Source: Incurvaria masculella (taxonomy: Eukaryota > Arthropoda > Insecta > Lepidoptera > Incurvariidae). Taken from it: a stretch of DNA of 64,000 nucleotides. The translations under genes were made by a program, and so were the position numbers. Each line of letters opens with the position of its first letter. Position 1 is the first letter of the stretch. The notes beneath the pieces were generated by a model, which worked only from the letters and a program-made list of their open reading frames with translations, was not told the DNA's origin and ran no database searches. The stretch spans positions 18,804,501 to 18,868,500 of the forward strand of contig OX335641.1 in the NCBI GenBank assembly GCA_946894095.1, given 5' to 3'. Below, piece after piece: positions 1 through 12,214 of the stretch.

Positions 1-275
1 AGAGCTGCCATGGTGGGCCATCGACGAACCGAGAGGCGCGCTGCTCGGCCCACCGTCCAGATCCTCCACGCCAGGATACGAACGTTCGTCAAATTCAGTA
101 TGTTGACCTTTCATCTCCGTAAGCTACCTAAGATAATTAAATTCTTACTAAACATAAAACCAGCGAGAGAGGGCTTACAATAGATTTGTGCGTAATTAAA
201 ATTACGCTTTCTCTATTTTTCTGTATATCATTGTGCTATTACTACTTCTATTACTATTCACAGAGGTAAATATTA
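1..275. other. Unassigned sequence at window start
   Basis: GC-richer for the first 80 bases, then AT-rich. The ATCTCCGTAAGCTACC stretch near 113 carries no coding frame of note. I see no gene or repeat signature that I can name. Confidence 0.5.
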
Positions 276-504
276 CTTATTTATAATTTTATGTATTTAA
301 TAGATATGACACTACCGTTATCTCATTTTAGAGTTTCAGCGATAACTATATTTGAAGCATTGTAATCCGATTTTGAAAATAATCTTAAAACGACCAAAAA
401 CTTTAAAAATCTGATTACAATACTTCAAATGTAGATGTCGCTGAAACAAAAATAAATAATATAACGGAAATGTCGTATCCATTAAATACATTAAATTATC
501 AAGT
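276..504. mobile_element. Foldback element without tRNA core (family FB-1)
   Basis: The two halves are inverted copies of each other. The left arm (276-365) reads TTATGTATTTAATAGATATG...GTTTCAGCG...TTTGAAGCATTGTAAT, and the right arm (about 400-504) carries the reverse complement, ending near TACATTAAATTATCAAGT. Arms are about 90-100 bp with scattered mismatches, around a short centre containing ACGACCAAAAACTTT. The right arm and its flank recur at 7930-8040, and the inner arm recurs at 892-967. I infer a non-autonomous foldback (MITE-like) element. No transposase is present and the class is unknown. Confidence 0.7.
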
Positions 505-563
505 CCGGACTGACTCCTACAGTCGAATTCAGAGAGCATCTGTCAAAACTTTGTACGATATTA

Positions 564-620
564 GCAGCGGACTAACCATACAAAAACCGGTTTAGTCGGG
601 TGGATCAAAGTTAGTCCGCC
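564..620. repeat. Very short inverted-repeat element (copy 1)
   Basis: Ends are AGCGGACTAACCATAC and GTTAGTCCGCCC. A reverse-complement copy lies at 22508-22572 with the same ends and a similar centre. At about 57-65 bp it is probably a micro-MITE or solo foldback relic. Two copies in one window support a dispersed family. Confidence 0.6.
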
Positions 621-816
621 CACTCTGAATAGAGCTTTTAGTGTCCAATACCAATATCGACTTTGGTGACGACTGCAATAAGATTGATATTGAATTGCAG
701 TCAAAATGCCTTAGCGTAGGATCAATACGCGAAATCATCAGCGCCATCTAGTACAAGATAGGGGAAGCATTGTGTCAATACGAATATAATGGTGAAGTTC
801 GTTTGCTGACGTAATT

Positions 817-967
817 GTCGGGCTAGCTCAGTGGGTTAGAGCATTGGGTATCTAATCCAAAGGTCGGAGGTTCGAATCCTGCATCCGACGATTGTCACGA
901 CCAAAAACGTTTTTAGATTATTTTCAAAATGTGATTACAATGCTTCAAATGTAGCTGAAACTCAAAT
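817..967 (+). mobile_element. FB-1 copy: tRNA-like core plus right arm
   Basis: Bases 817-889 fold as a tRNA-like sequence. An A box (TAGCTCAGTGGG, 824-835) and a B box (GGTTCGAATCC) are both intact. The acceptor ends GTCGG/CCGAC pair, and the anticodon stem TTGGG/TCCAA pairs. The residue before the would-be anticodon is A rather than the near-universal U33, so this is not a functional tRNA gene. The sequence continues TTGTCACGACCAAAAACG and then the FB-1 right arm through CAATGCTTCAAATGTAGCTGAAAC. The left arm is absent. This is the SINE-like form (promoter plus body) of the family. Confidence 0.7.
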
Positions 968-3900
968 TAACGTTACTTTTATCACTTTTTAATGAACTTG
1001 CATTAATTCTCCTGTATTTTTGTTTTGTAACCATCATACCAGCACAGCTCTATGGGCCAGGTGCGTGCCGTAGACACGGATTCGTGCATCACTGTGATAC
1101 AAATTGCTCTCTATATTATCATATGCATTTTAGAAGCTATTGTCACTTATTTATTTAACTTACGTTAAATAAAATATATCATACGCAATAAAAATGCATT
1201 TAATAGCATCAAAGGTAAAACTACTTGAATATTTATTCCAACTGGCACCGTTCTCTAACGCGTTGGCCATAATTCTCCCCTTAACTAGATAGCGGCTGCT
1301 TCAAAGGCGAACGCAGCCAGCTCGCGCCATTGTATTTGTCGATACTTACCGGCCGCGCCGCTACCGGGCACCAAGTTCACTCGCCAGAGGGCGGAGCGGA
1401 CGTCAATCAAACATTATTGACACGAGACACCCACTACCGCTTGGAGGCGGCGGCGCAGAGGTGAGGTGGCACCTTCCTATCAAACAATGGCCCGTCGCCG
1501 TCGACAAAGGGAAGCGGCGGAGGGCAAAGGGTAAAAAAGACGATTCTAGGCGGTCCCTGAATGACGGGAAGGCAAATATGCCGCTAAGTCTGAGCAATAA
1601 CCCGGAGGAACTGGATATATCTTTAAAAGAAAGCATAGATAAAGAAGAATACTTTATATTACGAATATCAATGGAACCGAAATTATATACCGCATAAGAA
1701 ATTTTTCGACCATTGCAAACAGACATTTAAGATTAACTTAACAAAGAGTTCAACGCGTAGGTTTACTCTATAATGGACCCAAGGCAATCGAATAAAGAAA
1801 TAAATTAAGAGCAGCGTGAGGTTTTTTTTCGTCTATAAGGTATTCGTCAATTTCAAAGACATCTAAGACAATAAAGATATCGGCAACGAAGATCCGACAA
1901 GAAACTCGGGCGGGAGATATCTTACAAATATATTTATACTTAAAGGTATCACACAATATTTAATGCTTCCACCAGAAACGTAAAGTCAATCAAGAAAATA
2001 TTGGTTTTATAGCAAGCCAACATTATTAATTAATGGAGTATAATTAAGATTCCAGCAGGTAGAAACAGATATAACGAAAATTCGGGTATACAGTGACCTC
2101 GTCATTATTGATAAGATACTGCAGTTTAGCTGAGACGTAGCTGTAATAGACTAACTCATTTTATTATTTTAGTATGAATGGATGTATGTCATATATTTTT
2201 TATTAAGTATTACAAAATACAATTTACAGCTATAAATAACAACCTATTTACACCAGCAAAAGATTGCGTTAAAATAATAAAATGAAAAATAAGAAGTAAT
2301 CGTAGAAATAGAAAAAAAAAGAACTTGATATAAAAACCAAGGGATACAAACATATATATTACCAGTTCATTCCATACTTCTAATGGAATCTCTGAACCTT
2401 TTAAACCTCTACAATGCTTCACTATTTTATCATCTTCGCAGCACAAAGAACGATAAAATGGTTTGATTTAATTAAAAATGTATCTCATATTTGTTCACAC
2501 CGTGTACCGTGAGGTTTGATTTAACAGTGCACGACTATACATGAAAACACTCTAACGCACCGCCATTGTTAATGTAAAATTTATAGCGTAGCGAATCGCA
2601 ATAAAAAACGTCATAGAACATCTTAATTTGCTCTATATTGTGGCGGCGACAATGGATCTTTGTGTCAGCAACGATTTATATTTATGGAGTATTTTTTATG
2701 TTTCAATCCGAAATAAATCACAGACAATTTTCGCAATGTTTGCCTGCGGTGGTGGGTTTGGCTAAATGAATTGTCTGTCTGCAACATCTACGTTCGAATA
2801 TTATGACTGAGAAAAAAATCGCACAAATATACAGTTACTGCAACTGGGGTTGCGTTTCTAATAAAGCACCAGTCCGTGCGAAATTCTCGTATCCACTAGA
2901 TGAAGACGGTCGGGATAAATAAATCGAATAATTTACATGAATAAGGAATTAAAAGTTCATTAACGAACTAGATCGTAAACACGGAATGTATTCGTGCGAT
3001 AGTTCCGCCATCTTCGCTCCCGACGACTCAGATACATATTAATACGCATTTTAATCACTGCTTAAAAATCAATATATTTTGACTGTGAATCCGTTAGCAG
3101 ACGTCGATATCTGACTATAAACATAAAGTAGTCGTAACATTCTTGTCTCACGCGACCGTGTAGTATACCATTTTCGGTAAAAATAATGGAAAACATAATG
3201 GAAAACAACATTTTAATATGCATGAATGATTTCTGTTGAATTGATTTTCGTGGTTTTTGAAAATCGAATTTAAAGCTGTCCCATCGTAAAAGTAGGAATT
3301 CAAATAGAACATGTTTCAATGAATCAACATTAATCATAGTCATTTAGTTAACTTGATCATAGTTTTTAAATTAGTGGTAGTAAACAGAGATTTGCATATA
3401 TTAGTAGTTAACTAAATAAGTAGGTACCATCTGACCGAGCTTCCGGACCATGAAGTAATCCATATTCACTAAATATAACATTTAAAAATCTGAAGAATGC
3501 GAAAGAATTTAAAGCCCACATAAATAAAACTTGAAATTTGGTAACTCCAGAACATGTTCTAAGGTAATTAATAAATAGAGTTCAAACACCCTAAGTTTGG
3601 ATTCAAAACACGTACCGCTGCTGTTTCTACTCAAAGGAACGAAGATGTTTTAAAATCTTCCGTGAGCATTTTGTTATCTAAGTCCACTAAACTATCTCTG
3701 TATCGGAAATATGACTCTTCGGTGCGCACAATTACGCTAAATTCCTTTAGTATATCGATCAATATCATTGTCCAATCGACCATGCCGTCCCCGATGGAGA
3801 TAAAGTGACCATCCCGAGATAACATATTATTTTTATTTTATTTAAAATTTAAAGAAAACAGTTCAATCATCACTAATAACAAAAAACGCGATTAGGAAAT

Positions 3901-4616
3901 TAAGATCTTTCAAAACTTACTGAGTACGAGATCTTTCCAGTTGCACTAACTAAATTTGTGTGATGTTTTTCTCAGACAATATGTTATAAGTACCTAGATT
4001 TTTTTTTTCTACAAAGTATATTAACACGTTTAAATGGATAACATCGTTGAAGGTGTTAAATGGAAAAAATAATTTAATGCAGGATAAATAATATGTTTAC
4101 GCAATTATTCATGGTTAATACTAAAAAAAAAAATCTCCTGACTTCTAAATCCACCAATTTTTCACGTATCTTTTTCAAAACTCTTAAGTTACACACATAA
4201 ATCTGATAAGAGATTTATTTTTTATTTTTAAGCAAAAGCAGGATGGCCAGATTTTTTAAAAGACTTCGCCGCAGCCGTTTGATTTTTTTCATAACGATGA
4301 GCGCAAAGTAACGACCAATTTGACAATTATTTATGCAACAAACGCCTCGCCCATTTCTTTAGGCTCCCCTGTAAAATAATATGTTTCCTCGATCGAGATT
4401 AGCTCGGCATTGTGCGGCAAATGTTGCTGCTTAAAACTAAAATAAAGTCTCATGTTACGGCGAGCACAATAATACGGACGTGAACAATGTAGCGATATGT
4501 TTGTGCACTGCATGCCTGTAGGGCTAATTTCATGTTTCGCTTTTTCGGCTCCATGTTTTGTGTTGTGTATGTATTTTGTGTTGAAGGGAGTTTGAGAGGG
4601 ATCCGGTTGATAGATC
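968..4616. other. Long stretch without recognisable gene
   Basis: Mostly AT-rich. A GC-richer island lies at 1260-1560. On the minus strand it contains a consensus splice donor (GGCCG|GTAAGT, bases 1354-1344), preceded by GC-rich sequence that could be a first exon. A minus-strand frame of 107 codons (1726-1403) overlaps it but shows no familiar motif. The remaining short ORFs (2210-2446, 3062-3343, 3631-3825, 4331-4663) resemble nothing I know and look like chance. Confidence 0.5.
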
Positions 4617-5018
4617 AAGACATATTGTCCACTAGCTGAGGTACCCGGCTCCGCTCGGGTCAATGTCGTTTTGAATTGATGTCGGGCTAAATTATTACAA
4701 TATTACATCCCATGCGAATTTTCATCCTCTATTTCACCTCCTTCCAGATACATTTCCGCCACATATTTCTTCCGTCCTTCTTCAACGTCCAGGACGTGTA
4801 TTCTTGGCATTCAGTCATTGCGGATTCAGTAGAGTTAACAGAAGAAGATTTTACTTTGACAATACTTTTAACTCTACTGAATCCGGAATGACTGAATGCC
4901 AAGAATACACGCCCTGACTATCTCTACAAAAAACCAAATTTGGTTCAGCCGTTTAGGTGTGGAAACGCAATAGACAGACCAAGTTACTTTCGCATTTATA
5001 ACATTAGTATGGTTGGAA
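4617..5018 (+). repeat. Dispersed repeat R (RTE-like tail type), interrupted
   Basis: Starts CTAGCTGAGGTACCCGGCTC and ends TTTCGCATTTATAACATTAG. The start recurs at 9150-9215 (minus), 41790-41966 (minus), 43080-43580 (minus), 45790 (plus) and 56708 (plus). The pre-terminal ATAGACAGACCAAGTTA tract and TTTATAAYATTAGTATGG end are typical of abundant insect non-LTR/SINE-type tails, so an RTE-related retroposon is the likeliest identity. That rests on recalled pattern, not on a search. A long hairpin (4795-4911) sits inside it. Confidence 0.55.
4795..4911. mobile_element. Long hairpin / small foldback MITE
   Basis: Two 44-base arms (4795-4838 and 4868-4911) are reverse complements with about one mismatch, separated by a 29-base AT-rich loop. 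The outer motif TATTCTTGGCATTCAGT matches the ends of the foldback at 60204-60400, which suggests one family. It interrupts repeat R and is therefore younger than it. Confidence 0.7.
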
Positions 5019-6594
5019 AGAATACTGGACAACAATATCAAGATTTAATGGTTTTTTTTTATTTAGAGAAATATATGTATACAAAAACTAATGCCTGCGG
5101 CATTAAAGTAAAACATTAAAAATACCATTATGTATAGGTTCACCTCAAACAATTGTAAAACTGTTAATAGTAAAGAAAATACAGCTCTTACTCTTTACAG
5201 TCCCTATGGACCAGGGTACTGCTGGAGTCGAGTAGAAGTGGGCAATGTGTTTCGTCCGGAAAGTATCTCGCGTCCGGGCAGTCCACTCCGAACGCAGCAA
5301 ACGTCCTTAGTACGTACCCTAGTGGTCTAATATGAAAACAGGGCGCAGGATAGGTTTGTTGCCATAATTAAGTTGGAAGGTACCTAGCGGAGACTTAGGA
5401 TCGCAAGATGTATCATGTGCATCGGGAGAGAGTGCGTCAAACGAACAACTCCGGCACCTTACTGGAGATATGATGACAGACACGAATTGAAACGTTAGCT
5501 GCTTAGGGCACGGGGCACGCTACATGCTACTCTTTATGTAATAAATATTACCGAAACATTAGAATAATAAGATGTTATCATAAAGTTTTTAAGCGTTCTA
5601 TGAGTTTTTAAAATACTTTGTGATATTGTGAGGCCAGCGGAAAATACCCTGTGGTAAGTTAATATCACAAAAAAGGTGTTGTTAGTCTAAGACCAAAACA
5701 ATAAGTACACATAAGTATACAATAAATAGTCTAAGACCGAAGCAACGCCCACTGGAATTCGTTCCCCACTGAAATTTATCCTTGGCGTTCATGGGAATAG
5801 CGTTTCACACATCACATCTCCTGTTACTCTTCAGTAGAGCATTAAAAAATAACATAAGTTTCCTGAAAAACATTTAAAATCTTAAATTATGTAAATGTTC
5901 TCCAAACCAATAAACGTTCTCTAATGATATTCTAAACGCAAACAATTTTATTGATTTTGAGAAAATAGTACAAATTCCCATTGCCCTGAAGCACCAGGTG
6001 TCGAGAGTGTAGAATTTCTCAAAACCTTTAAAATTGTCGCTCAATTAGCAGCCAGGAAGGAAGACCGGTGTCACACGAGAACATGTTTGTTTCCTATAGA
6101 AATATTGACAATACAACTATTCTATTTCCACAGCTACTAAAGAGATTAGTCCTCACTGCAAACCCCAACACAGATAGCATCTACATTTTTAAAATGAGTA
6201 ATATGATAACTTTATTATAACGATATTTGTATCGAATTTTTGTAAATGCCGTCGGCATTGTTGTAAGGCATTCACAAACGCCACTCTGATAGTGCGATCA
6301 GAGATAGCGCAGTAAATAGATGTAGCATTGAAAGCATTCTGTGAATAATAAAAGAAATCGAGTGAATTCGTTGTGGGACTATTACCAGGATTATAAAGTG
6401 GGCATGAATTACTAACAACTGGTTAAAACCGCTATAGAATCTTTTCAAAACGACGAAGACGTTCATTAATCATGTCACATTGTTCCGTTAAGCAAATTGC
6501 TCTGATGGTTTATCCAATCGGTAAAGAATAGTAATCAAAAGACCTAAAAAAGTAAAACATGATGGTACGTTATTAAAAAAATCGCACAAATTAT
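5019..6594. other. Stretch without recognisable gene
   Basis: AT-rich, with no convincing reading frame. A short GC-richer patch at 5190-5330 gives a 66-codon frame with no known motif. A 64-codon minus frame at 6466-6272 is also unremarkable. Confidence 0.5.
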
Positions 6595-7248
6595 AAACAT
6601 TACCATCTCTTATTTGCATGCACTGCATTGCACAGTCTGATTTTAAACAAACATATCTACGCTCCCGAGCGGAGAAATTTGCATTTACTTAGTCTGGTCT
6701 TTAAAATCTTAAATAATCCCGACTCTCCCAATTATCTAAGTGAAATGATTTCCCCCTCAGTGACCACGGCCTCTAATTGCGTTCGTGTGATAAGCGTCTG
6801 CTTCGAATACCTGAGCACTGCTCCAACTTCATGACACGTTCTTTTTCAGTTCAAGCCCCGCGCCTTTGGAACGAATTACCGTCTGACATACCCGACTCTG
6901 AAACCTTATATATTTTCAAAGTTCGCTTAAAAAGTACTATGTCGAGAGTTATATCTGACCTACCACAATATCGATCTAGTTGTTTCCTCCGTTTTATGAT
7001 GTTTTTTATAATTTTGTTTCTTTTAGTTTTAAATTGTCGCATGTTTTAATCTTAAGTTAATGCTTACTTTACTTATTTACCTACATAAATGATGTTGTTA
7101 TATCTCATGGATAGCCAAGAAGAGATTGCCTCAAGGCAATATGGTGGCCCATTAGATAAAACTAACACTTGTACAATTATATTAAGTCAACTCTAAGAAT
7201 GTATGCATAAGTTTCATCTAATAAACAGTTTATTGTTATTATTATTAG
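6595..7248 (+). pseudogene. Non-LTR retrotransposon ORF2 C-terminus and 3' end (Jockey/CR1-like relic)
   Basis: Two plus frames (from 6628 and to 7049) together give the end of a LINE reverse-transcriptase protein. The diagnostic block is RSFSVQAPRLWNELPSDIP followed by a conserved Phe-Lys (IFKVRLK). This matches the thumb/C-terminal pattern (RS-F-A-LWN-LP, then SL-FK--LK) of Jockey/CR1-like elements. A frameshift near 6780 splits it. A 3' untranslated region follows to 7248, ending in a TTATTG/TTATTATT tail, as for a 5'-truncated LINE insertion. It is dead: the catalytic RT domain is missing. Confidence 0.75.
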
Positions 7249-7702
7249 TACGTACTTAGTACGAACTAAACTAGCAAACTACCAACCCGTTTTTATCGGA
7301 CGCGTTAACGCGAAATTTCCGACCGCCTGCCAATAAATCTGGGACCTAATATCACGTCCGTTCTTAATATTTAGAAACGCCATAATTCGGCGTGCCGCCA
7401 ACAAACGCGCATCCACATTTTAGTCACGGCACAAAATATTTGTCCAACATGCAACATGGCGTCTTATTTTGTACAATTGTTTATTTTCCGAAGGGGTACG
7501 ATTTCACCCTTCCAGTAACTAGTCGCGCTTATTATGTTATATTGTGAATTATTTTTATTTCATTACTCACAAAAGATTTCACCCGTTTTGAAATATGATT
7601 TGTTGTGCGCCATATTTTTATGGTAACTCAAAGCCAGCATAGGGACATTATAATGGTCTCTATGGTTTTACACATTATGTATGTGTCTCTATAAATATTT
7701 TT
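7249..7702. other. Stretch without recognisable gene
   Basis: Moderately AT-rich with a short GC-richer segment at 7290-7400. No coding frame or repeat was recognised. Confidence 0.45.
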
Positions 7703-8040
7703 CTAATTTAATTTTATGTACAACTTCCGGTTTAACATCTTTCATTTGAGTTTCAGCGACATCTATGTTTGAAGCATTGTAATCAGATTTAAAAAAATAT
7801 CTGAAAAAGTTTTTGGTCGTGACATTCTTCGGAAGCAGGATTCGAACCAGCGACAATAATAGTTGGTTAGAGCAGTGGGCATATAATCCAAAGGTCGCGG
7901 GTTCGAATCCTGCTGAATTTCATGACCAAAAACTTTTTATTTTTGGCTACAATACTTCAAATGTATAATATGTCGCTAAGACACAAAATAATAATGTAAC
8001 GGAAATGTGGTATCCATTAAATACATCAAATTATCAAGTT
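7703..8040. mobile_element. Foldback element with tRNA-like core (FB-1, longest copy)
   Basis: Left arm 7703-7845 (TTTCAGCGACATCTATGTTT, then TTTTTGGTCGTGACA). Right arm 7918-8040 (CATGACCAAAAACTTT, then the ACGGAAATGTGGTATCC end). Between them lies a tRNA-like segment: TAGTTGGTTAGAGC for the D-arm and GGTCGCGGGTTCGAATCCTG for the T-arm with B box. The left arm also contains GCAGGATTCGAACC, the reverse complement of the T-arm, so the inverted symmetry continues into the tRNA part. An inverted, partly self-complementary dimer of the SINE-like unit at 817-967 would explain this. No transposase is present. Confidence 0.7.
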
Positions 8041-9149
8041 ATATAGTTAGTATAGTTAATTATCAGTCATTCTGGTAGTCATACTAAAGTTGCAGTGAAG
8101 AATAATCCGTTATGAAACTCCGCAGGATTACAGATTTTTCATCTACATTTATCTTATAATAATACACTTATGGTCTAAATGTTGCTGTTTTCATATTGAT
8201 TTCTTGGTATTTACTTCCATCGTTATAATCACTTTCGCATTTAAGACCTTAATTTTTAAAAGTTTTTTGCCATTATCTCATTCACACTTCTAAAAAGACG
8301 GCTGATTAGCATATTGGTAGGTGAATGTCAGCGTATTTGGAAGCAAGCCACAGAACAAGCCAGAGGCCTAGGTATTTTATTTTAATTGAAATACTCCAAA
8401 TTTAAAAATACAAAAAAATAAAAAGGCTGGTATAACAGATTGTACCCAGTATATTAACATTATGCCAAGCTCGGAAAATGTAGAAATCACCATCTTATTT
8501 TCCTGATGACACAACTGTCACTATATGCGAAACATTTCGGTTAAAACGGCAAAGCTCACATACACACACCCAAACCATAAGCTCGCATACATTCTATCCC
8601 ACCCATAGAGATCGGCAACATCAAACAATATATCCGACAGATTCGCTCAAATTCACGCAGCATCGCGACCGAACAGTGCCCAAATAAAACATTTATAAAT
8701 ATTTGTCGGTATTATTTAGGTCGCTTAGGGTGGGCGATGCGGCCATGGGGTGCGGGCCCGACCCGACACTACACACCCCTGGTAATACCGCCCCACTCCC
8801 CTGGTAATACCACCCCACACCCCCAGCGTGCGTCGTCGGCTACACGAGAGACGGTGGGACATTACAATTCGCTACCTTCACGAGCTAACATTTATGATAA
8901 TGTTTATTCTATGTAGAATAGCAACGACGGTTTACACTGGGAACATTATATTTTCTATAAATAAAATGAAATTGTCTTGCGTTAGTCTTGCTAAAACTCA
9001 AGAACCGCTCAACCGATTTAGAGAAAAAAACCAGTTAGGTTTTTGTCACCTAACTGTCCCTAAACGGCTAGAACGATGTTGATGGTATTTTTTGTGTATG
9101 TTCGGATACGTCCCTTAATGAATGAATGAATCATTTCGATCTACAATTG
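8041..9149. other. Unassigned stretch with small motifs
   Basis: Contains a short direct duplication of about 22 bp (CCCCTGGTAATACC at 8776 and 8798) in a GC-richer patch. It also contains a weak hammerhead-like pair of core strings (CTGATGA at 8503 and GAAAC at 8529) whose intervening bases do not form a convincing stem. Bases 8970-9020 (CGCTCAACCGATTTAGAG) resemble the interior of retroposon 3' regions. No gene. Confidence 0.4.
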
Positions 9150-9215
9150 GGCCCATTAGGTGGCGCTGTTGTCGAAATATTGACCCGAGTGGAGCCGGGT
9201 ACCTCGGCTAGTATT
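9150..9215 (-). repeat. Repeat R fragment
   Basis: On the minus strand this begins CTAGCCGAGGTACCCGGCTC and continues into GGTCAATAT. It is the 5' start of repeat R seen complete at 4617-5018. Confidence 0.6.
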
Positions 9216-9927
9216 TTTATTTATTTTAATTTAGAGGTTCAGGGCTGTGGTGCGTTGGATGAACAGGCTTCGGCAGCAGTGTTGTAAGTCTTCGACCTTA
9301 CGAGTGCATTCATAATATTTTTCTTATGCAATAATTAAAAAGATGAAATACATTAAAAATCAGTCGAAAACTACAATCAATAGTTTAATCTTTGCAATCC
9401 AGAGAGTTATCGTTCATTAACTTATGACATCGATAATCGGGTACATTTTTATTAACAGGCCGATGTGAGCCGAGGCTAACCCCAGCGATACAAACGCAAG
9501 GCGTGCGGGGCAGCCGCATTGATTGGGGTGACACATTACAGTCGTATGAAAAGCAAGGGGTTCTGTCCTCCATTCGCTGAGAACAAATCGCTTTATCGGC
9601 TGTGGTTTAGCAGAACATTTCTGTTGGGTGTCCAAATATTTTACGATCGACACTCCTGAACCGCAGTTACCTAACAGTTGTATCTATGATCTGAAGGCGG
9701 TAATACGAGTCTAAACGTGAAAAACTGTCGAATTAAAAAACATTGAATTTATAGTGAACCATCTGTAAACCATAACAATCTTACTTAATATTTTTTGTAA
9801 CTATTCCAAAAAGGTGTGAAATTATGGTATTTTTGTTTTATCTACTCAAATTTGACTAACTCAATATACGATAGAAATATAAACCTTGTAAAACCTTCTC
9901 TAAAGTATTTTCTAGTAGTAGTTTAAA

Positions 9928-10003
9928 AGTGGACATGTAATCCAAAGGTCGCGGGTTCGAATCGGGCTTTCGACGAATGTCACGACCAAGAACTTTTTCA
10001 TGT
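9928..10003 (+). mobile_element. FB-1 fragment: tRNA-like 3' half
   Basis: Contains TAATCCAAAGGTCGCGGGTT, a B box (GGTTCGAATCG), a GACGA end, and then TGTCACGACCAAGAACTTTT as in the other FB-1 copies. The A-box half and the arms are missing, so it is a truncated copy. Confidence 0.65.
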
Positions 10004-10552
10004 CATTGGATAATCTAAAATGAAGAATAAACTAATTATATCTGTTATAAAACTATCTGAATTTTTATGTTTACTAAATTAAAATATCTCACGAACATGT
10101 CGTCAATTTTATAGCTGTTTATTTTAAAAGTCACTAAAGTTTAAATAATCACCTCATGAGACTAATCTACTTAATCAGCCTGTATAGGAGAATCAAGCAT
10201 CAAGAATTTCCGAAACATTGTCGGCGTATGCAGAGACATAAAGCGCTTCACTGCTGAATGGCGACAGGATCACTTCGCTATGACAAGTCGATTTGATGAG
10301 CGCTTTATGGAATTCAATATTTTGATATGAGCCAATTTTGGTGAGGCAAAAACGAGTTAGTCACGACCGAGCCCCGAGCCCGAGGCAGCTGCCTGCTCTC
10401 GATTCAAAGCCCATTGTATTGTTTTCTCTAGTTTATGTAATCGTCTATTGCTTATTTCAGAGTGTCCTTTGGAGTTATAATATTTTTCTGATTGTCGGAA
10501 GAAGGTAGCTAATACATACAAAACTTAATTTACAAAATGAATAGAATAATCT
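10004..10552. other. Stretch without recognisable gene
   Basis: AT-rich. A GC-richer palindromic patch (CGAGCCCCGAGCCCGAGG) lies near 10369. No coding frame was recognised. Confidence 0.45.
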
Positions 10553-10758
10553 TTCTACCATCGACCATCGCATTGGATGAACGATGGTCGAAGCGGCAAT
10601 GAAAATTGTCCGTGTTTTCCATCCAGTTCAATGTAGCCGTGCAATATAAGGAAGGTCCTGGCATGGCACCTAGTTCCCATGTGGTGTGTTGGGCTAATAC
10701 CATGACAGAACTTGTGGTATTAGCCATCCATGTCCAGTCACATAAAAATAATAAAAGA
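10553..10758 (+). mobile_element. SINE S, 5'-truncated copy
   Basis: This is the 3' part of the window's main SINE body: ACCATCGCATTGGATGAACG, CAGTTCAATGTAGCCGTG, AAGGTCCTGGCATGGCACCT, GGTATTAGCCATCCATGTCC, then an A-rich tail. Over about 160 bases it differs by roughly one base from the reverse-strand copy at 28628-28790. That points to recent amplification. The two ORFs here (both strands) are shadows of the SINE. Confidence 0.85.
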
Positions 10759-10769
10759 AGTATCAATAT

Positions 10770-12214
10770 AAAACTTACATCTCTTCACGCGGCTGAAAGA
10801 GACATTATCCGACATTTCGAGCTAAACGCTCAGAAGTAGTCCGTTAATAAATAACTCCGCTTTCAAGCGTTAGCGTTATGAGAGCGTGATGCATTTGCAG
10901 TGGTTTGGTACAATTTTGTGTGATTCCGGGGTGGAGTTCGTTTCGGTCGAAAGTGCAGGCTTCAGCCCGTTGTCAAGGAGGCAGCGTTCAAACATGTATC
11001 AATCTAGTTTCCAACAATACATTAAAACTTAAATATATTATGCTAGTTACTTGTTACAGAACGTGCGAAAACATTGAATGATCCGTCTATTAAAACGTGT
11101 ATGAACCTATTCTGTTCATCAAAGGAAGAAATATTTTAAAAGTAGTACTCTCGTTTCCCCTACATCCATAAGAATTATCGAACCGTTATTAAACATTTCA
11201 ATAAATGCATTTCCAGGCGGATAGTGACGTCGACACATGCGCGAGCGCAGCGACTCGCCGCGCCACACAAATGACACGACTGACACAAATGCAAATATGA
11301 CATTGTGCGACACTCAATGGCACCTAATTTTGTACGGTTCCACGCTTTCATGGAACCAAAAATATGATCATAAAAGAAAATACCCATCCTTCCCCAAACC
11401 CTAAAGCAATTACGGAATTCTAAGCTCTTCGTTGTGCGCGTTAAGGTTCAAACTACAGTCGATGTAAACCGGTTGGTTGTAACAGTTCGTTGATAAGCAG
11501 TTCCAATTTTGATTTTGACTTTATGTCGGGACATCTCACTTACCCACACATTAGTAACCGCGTCGTAAATAAATGTGGGACAAAGACCCCCAATTTTGTG
11601 ATAATGTTTGTGCACACCAGAATAAAGCTTAGTGAAATCGAGGGTGGCTTAGAGACATTAAAACATATAGCCTAGTAGTAACGCCTGATCTCTGGTGTTG
11701 AAAGCCCTGGATTCGATAACTTTTTCTTTGTTTTGTTTTTTATTTGACCCTGAAATGTGCTTACGCGGATTAAATTCACGGTTCAGTCCGATAACTCAGG
11801 TCCGATAACATAAAAAGGATACGACCATCACATTTATCGTAGGTACGTACGTATTTCTCGGCTGTGCCTAGCACAAAGGCCTGTTCCAGTGGGCAAGATG
11901 TGATAGTCATTGCAAAATAAACTGATATTTTTCATGAAATACCTAATGCAGATACGGCATGAATAATCTCTACCAATCCACATATCTACGCTCTATACGC
12001 TATATCCACGTTATATATGTACACTCTATCCACGTATATGAAATATGTTAAATCAGCAACGGAAACAAGCATTTTTTTTTAATAAGTATTTATTATCTGA
12101 AAAAAATCCACACAAAACAGTAAGAAGCAAAATAATGTGTACCTCTAGGAGCGCATACCTGACCTAATTCTTTTTATTTCCTTCAGTTTTCAGCATAAAA
12201 TCGAATTCTTTCGA
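10770..12214. other. Stretch without recognisable gene
   Basis: Several ORFs of 60-70 codons (11119-11387, 11490-11675) have no known motif. At 11657-11713 a weak tRNA-like string is visible (AGCCTAGTAGTAACGCC as an A-box-like part, GGATTCGATAAC as a B-box-like part), followed by a T run. It could be a decayed SINE head. The ATATCCACGTTATATATGTA-like region near 12000 is simple AT-rich sequence. Confidence 0.4.

Noticed and set aside
817..889. Functional tRNA gene
   Set aside because: A at the U33 position, T-arm mismatch and acceptor mismatch. It continues into a repeated body, so it is a SINE/foldback head.
8503..8533. Third hammerhead motif
   Set aside because: CTGATGA and GAAAC are present, but the bases between them do not pair as stem II.
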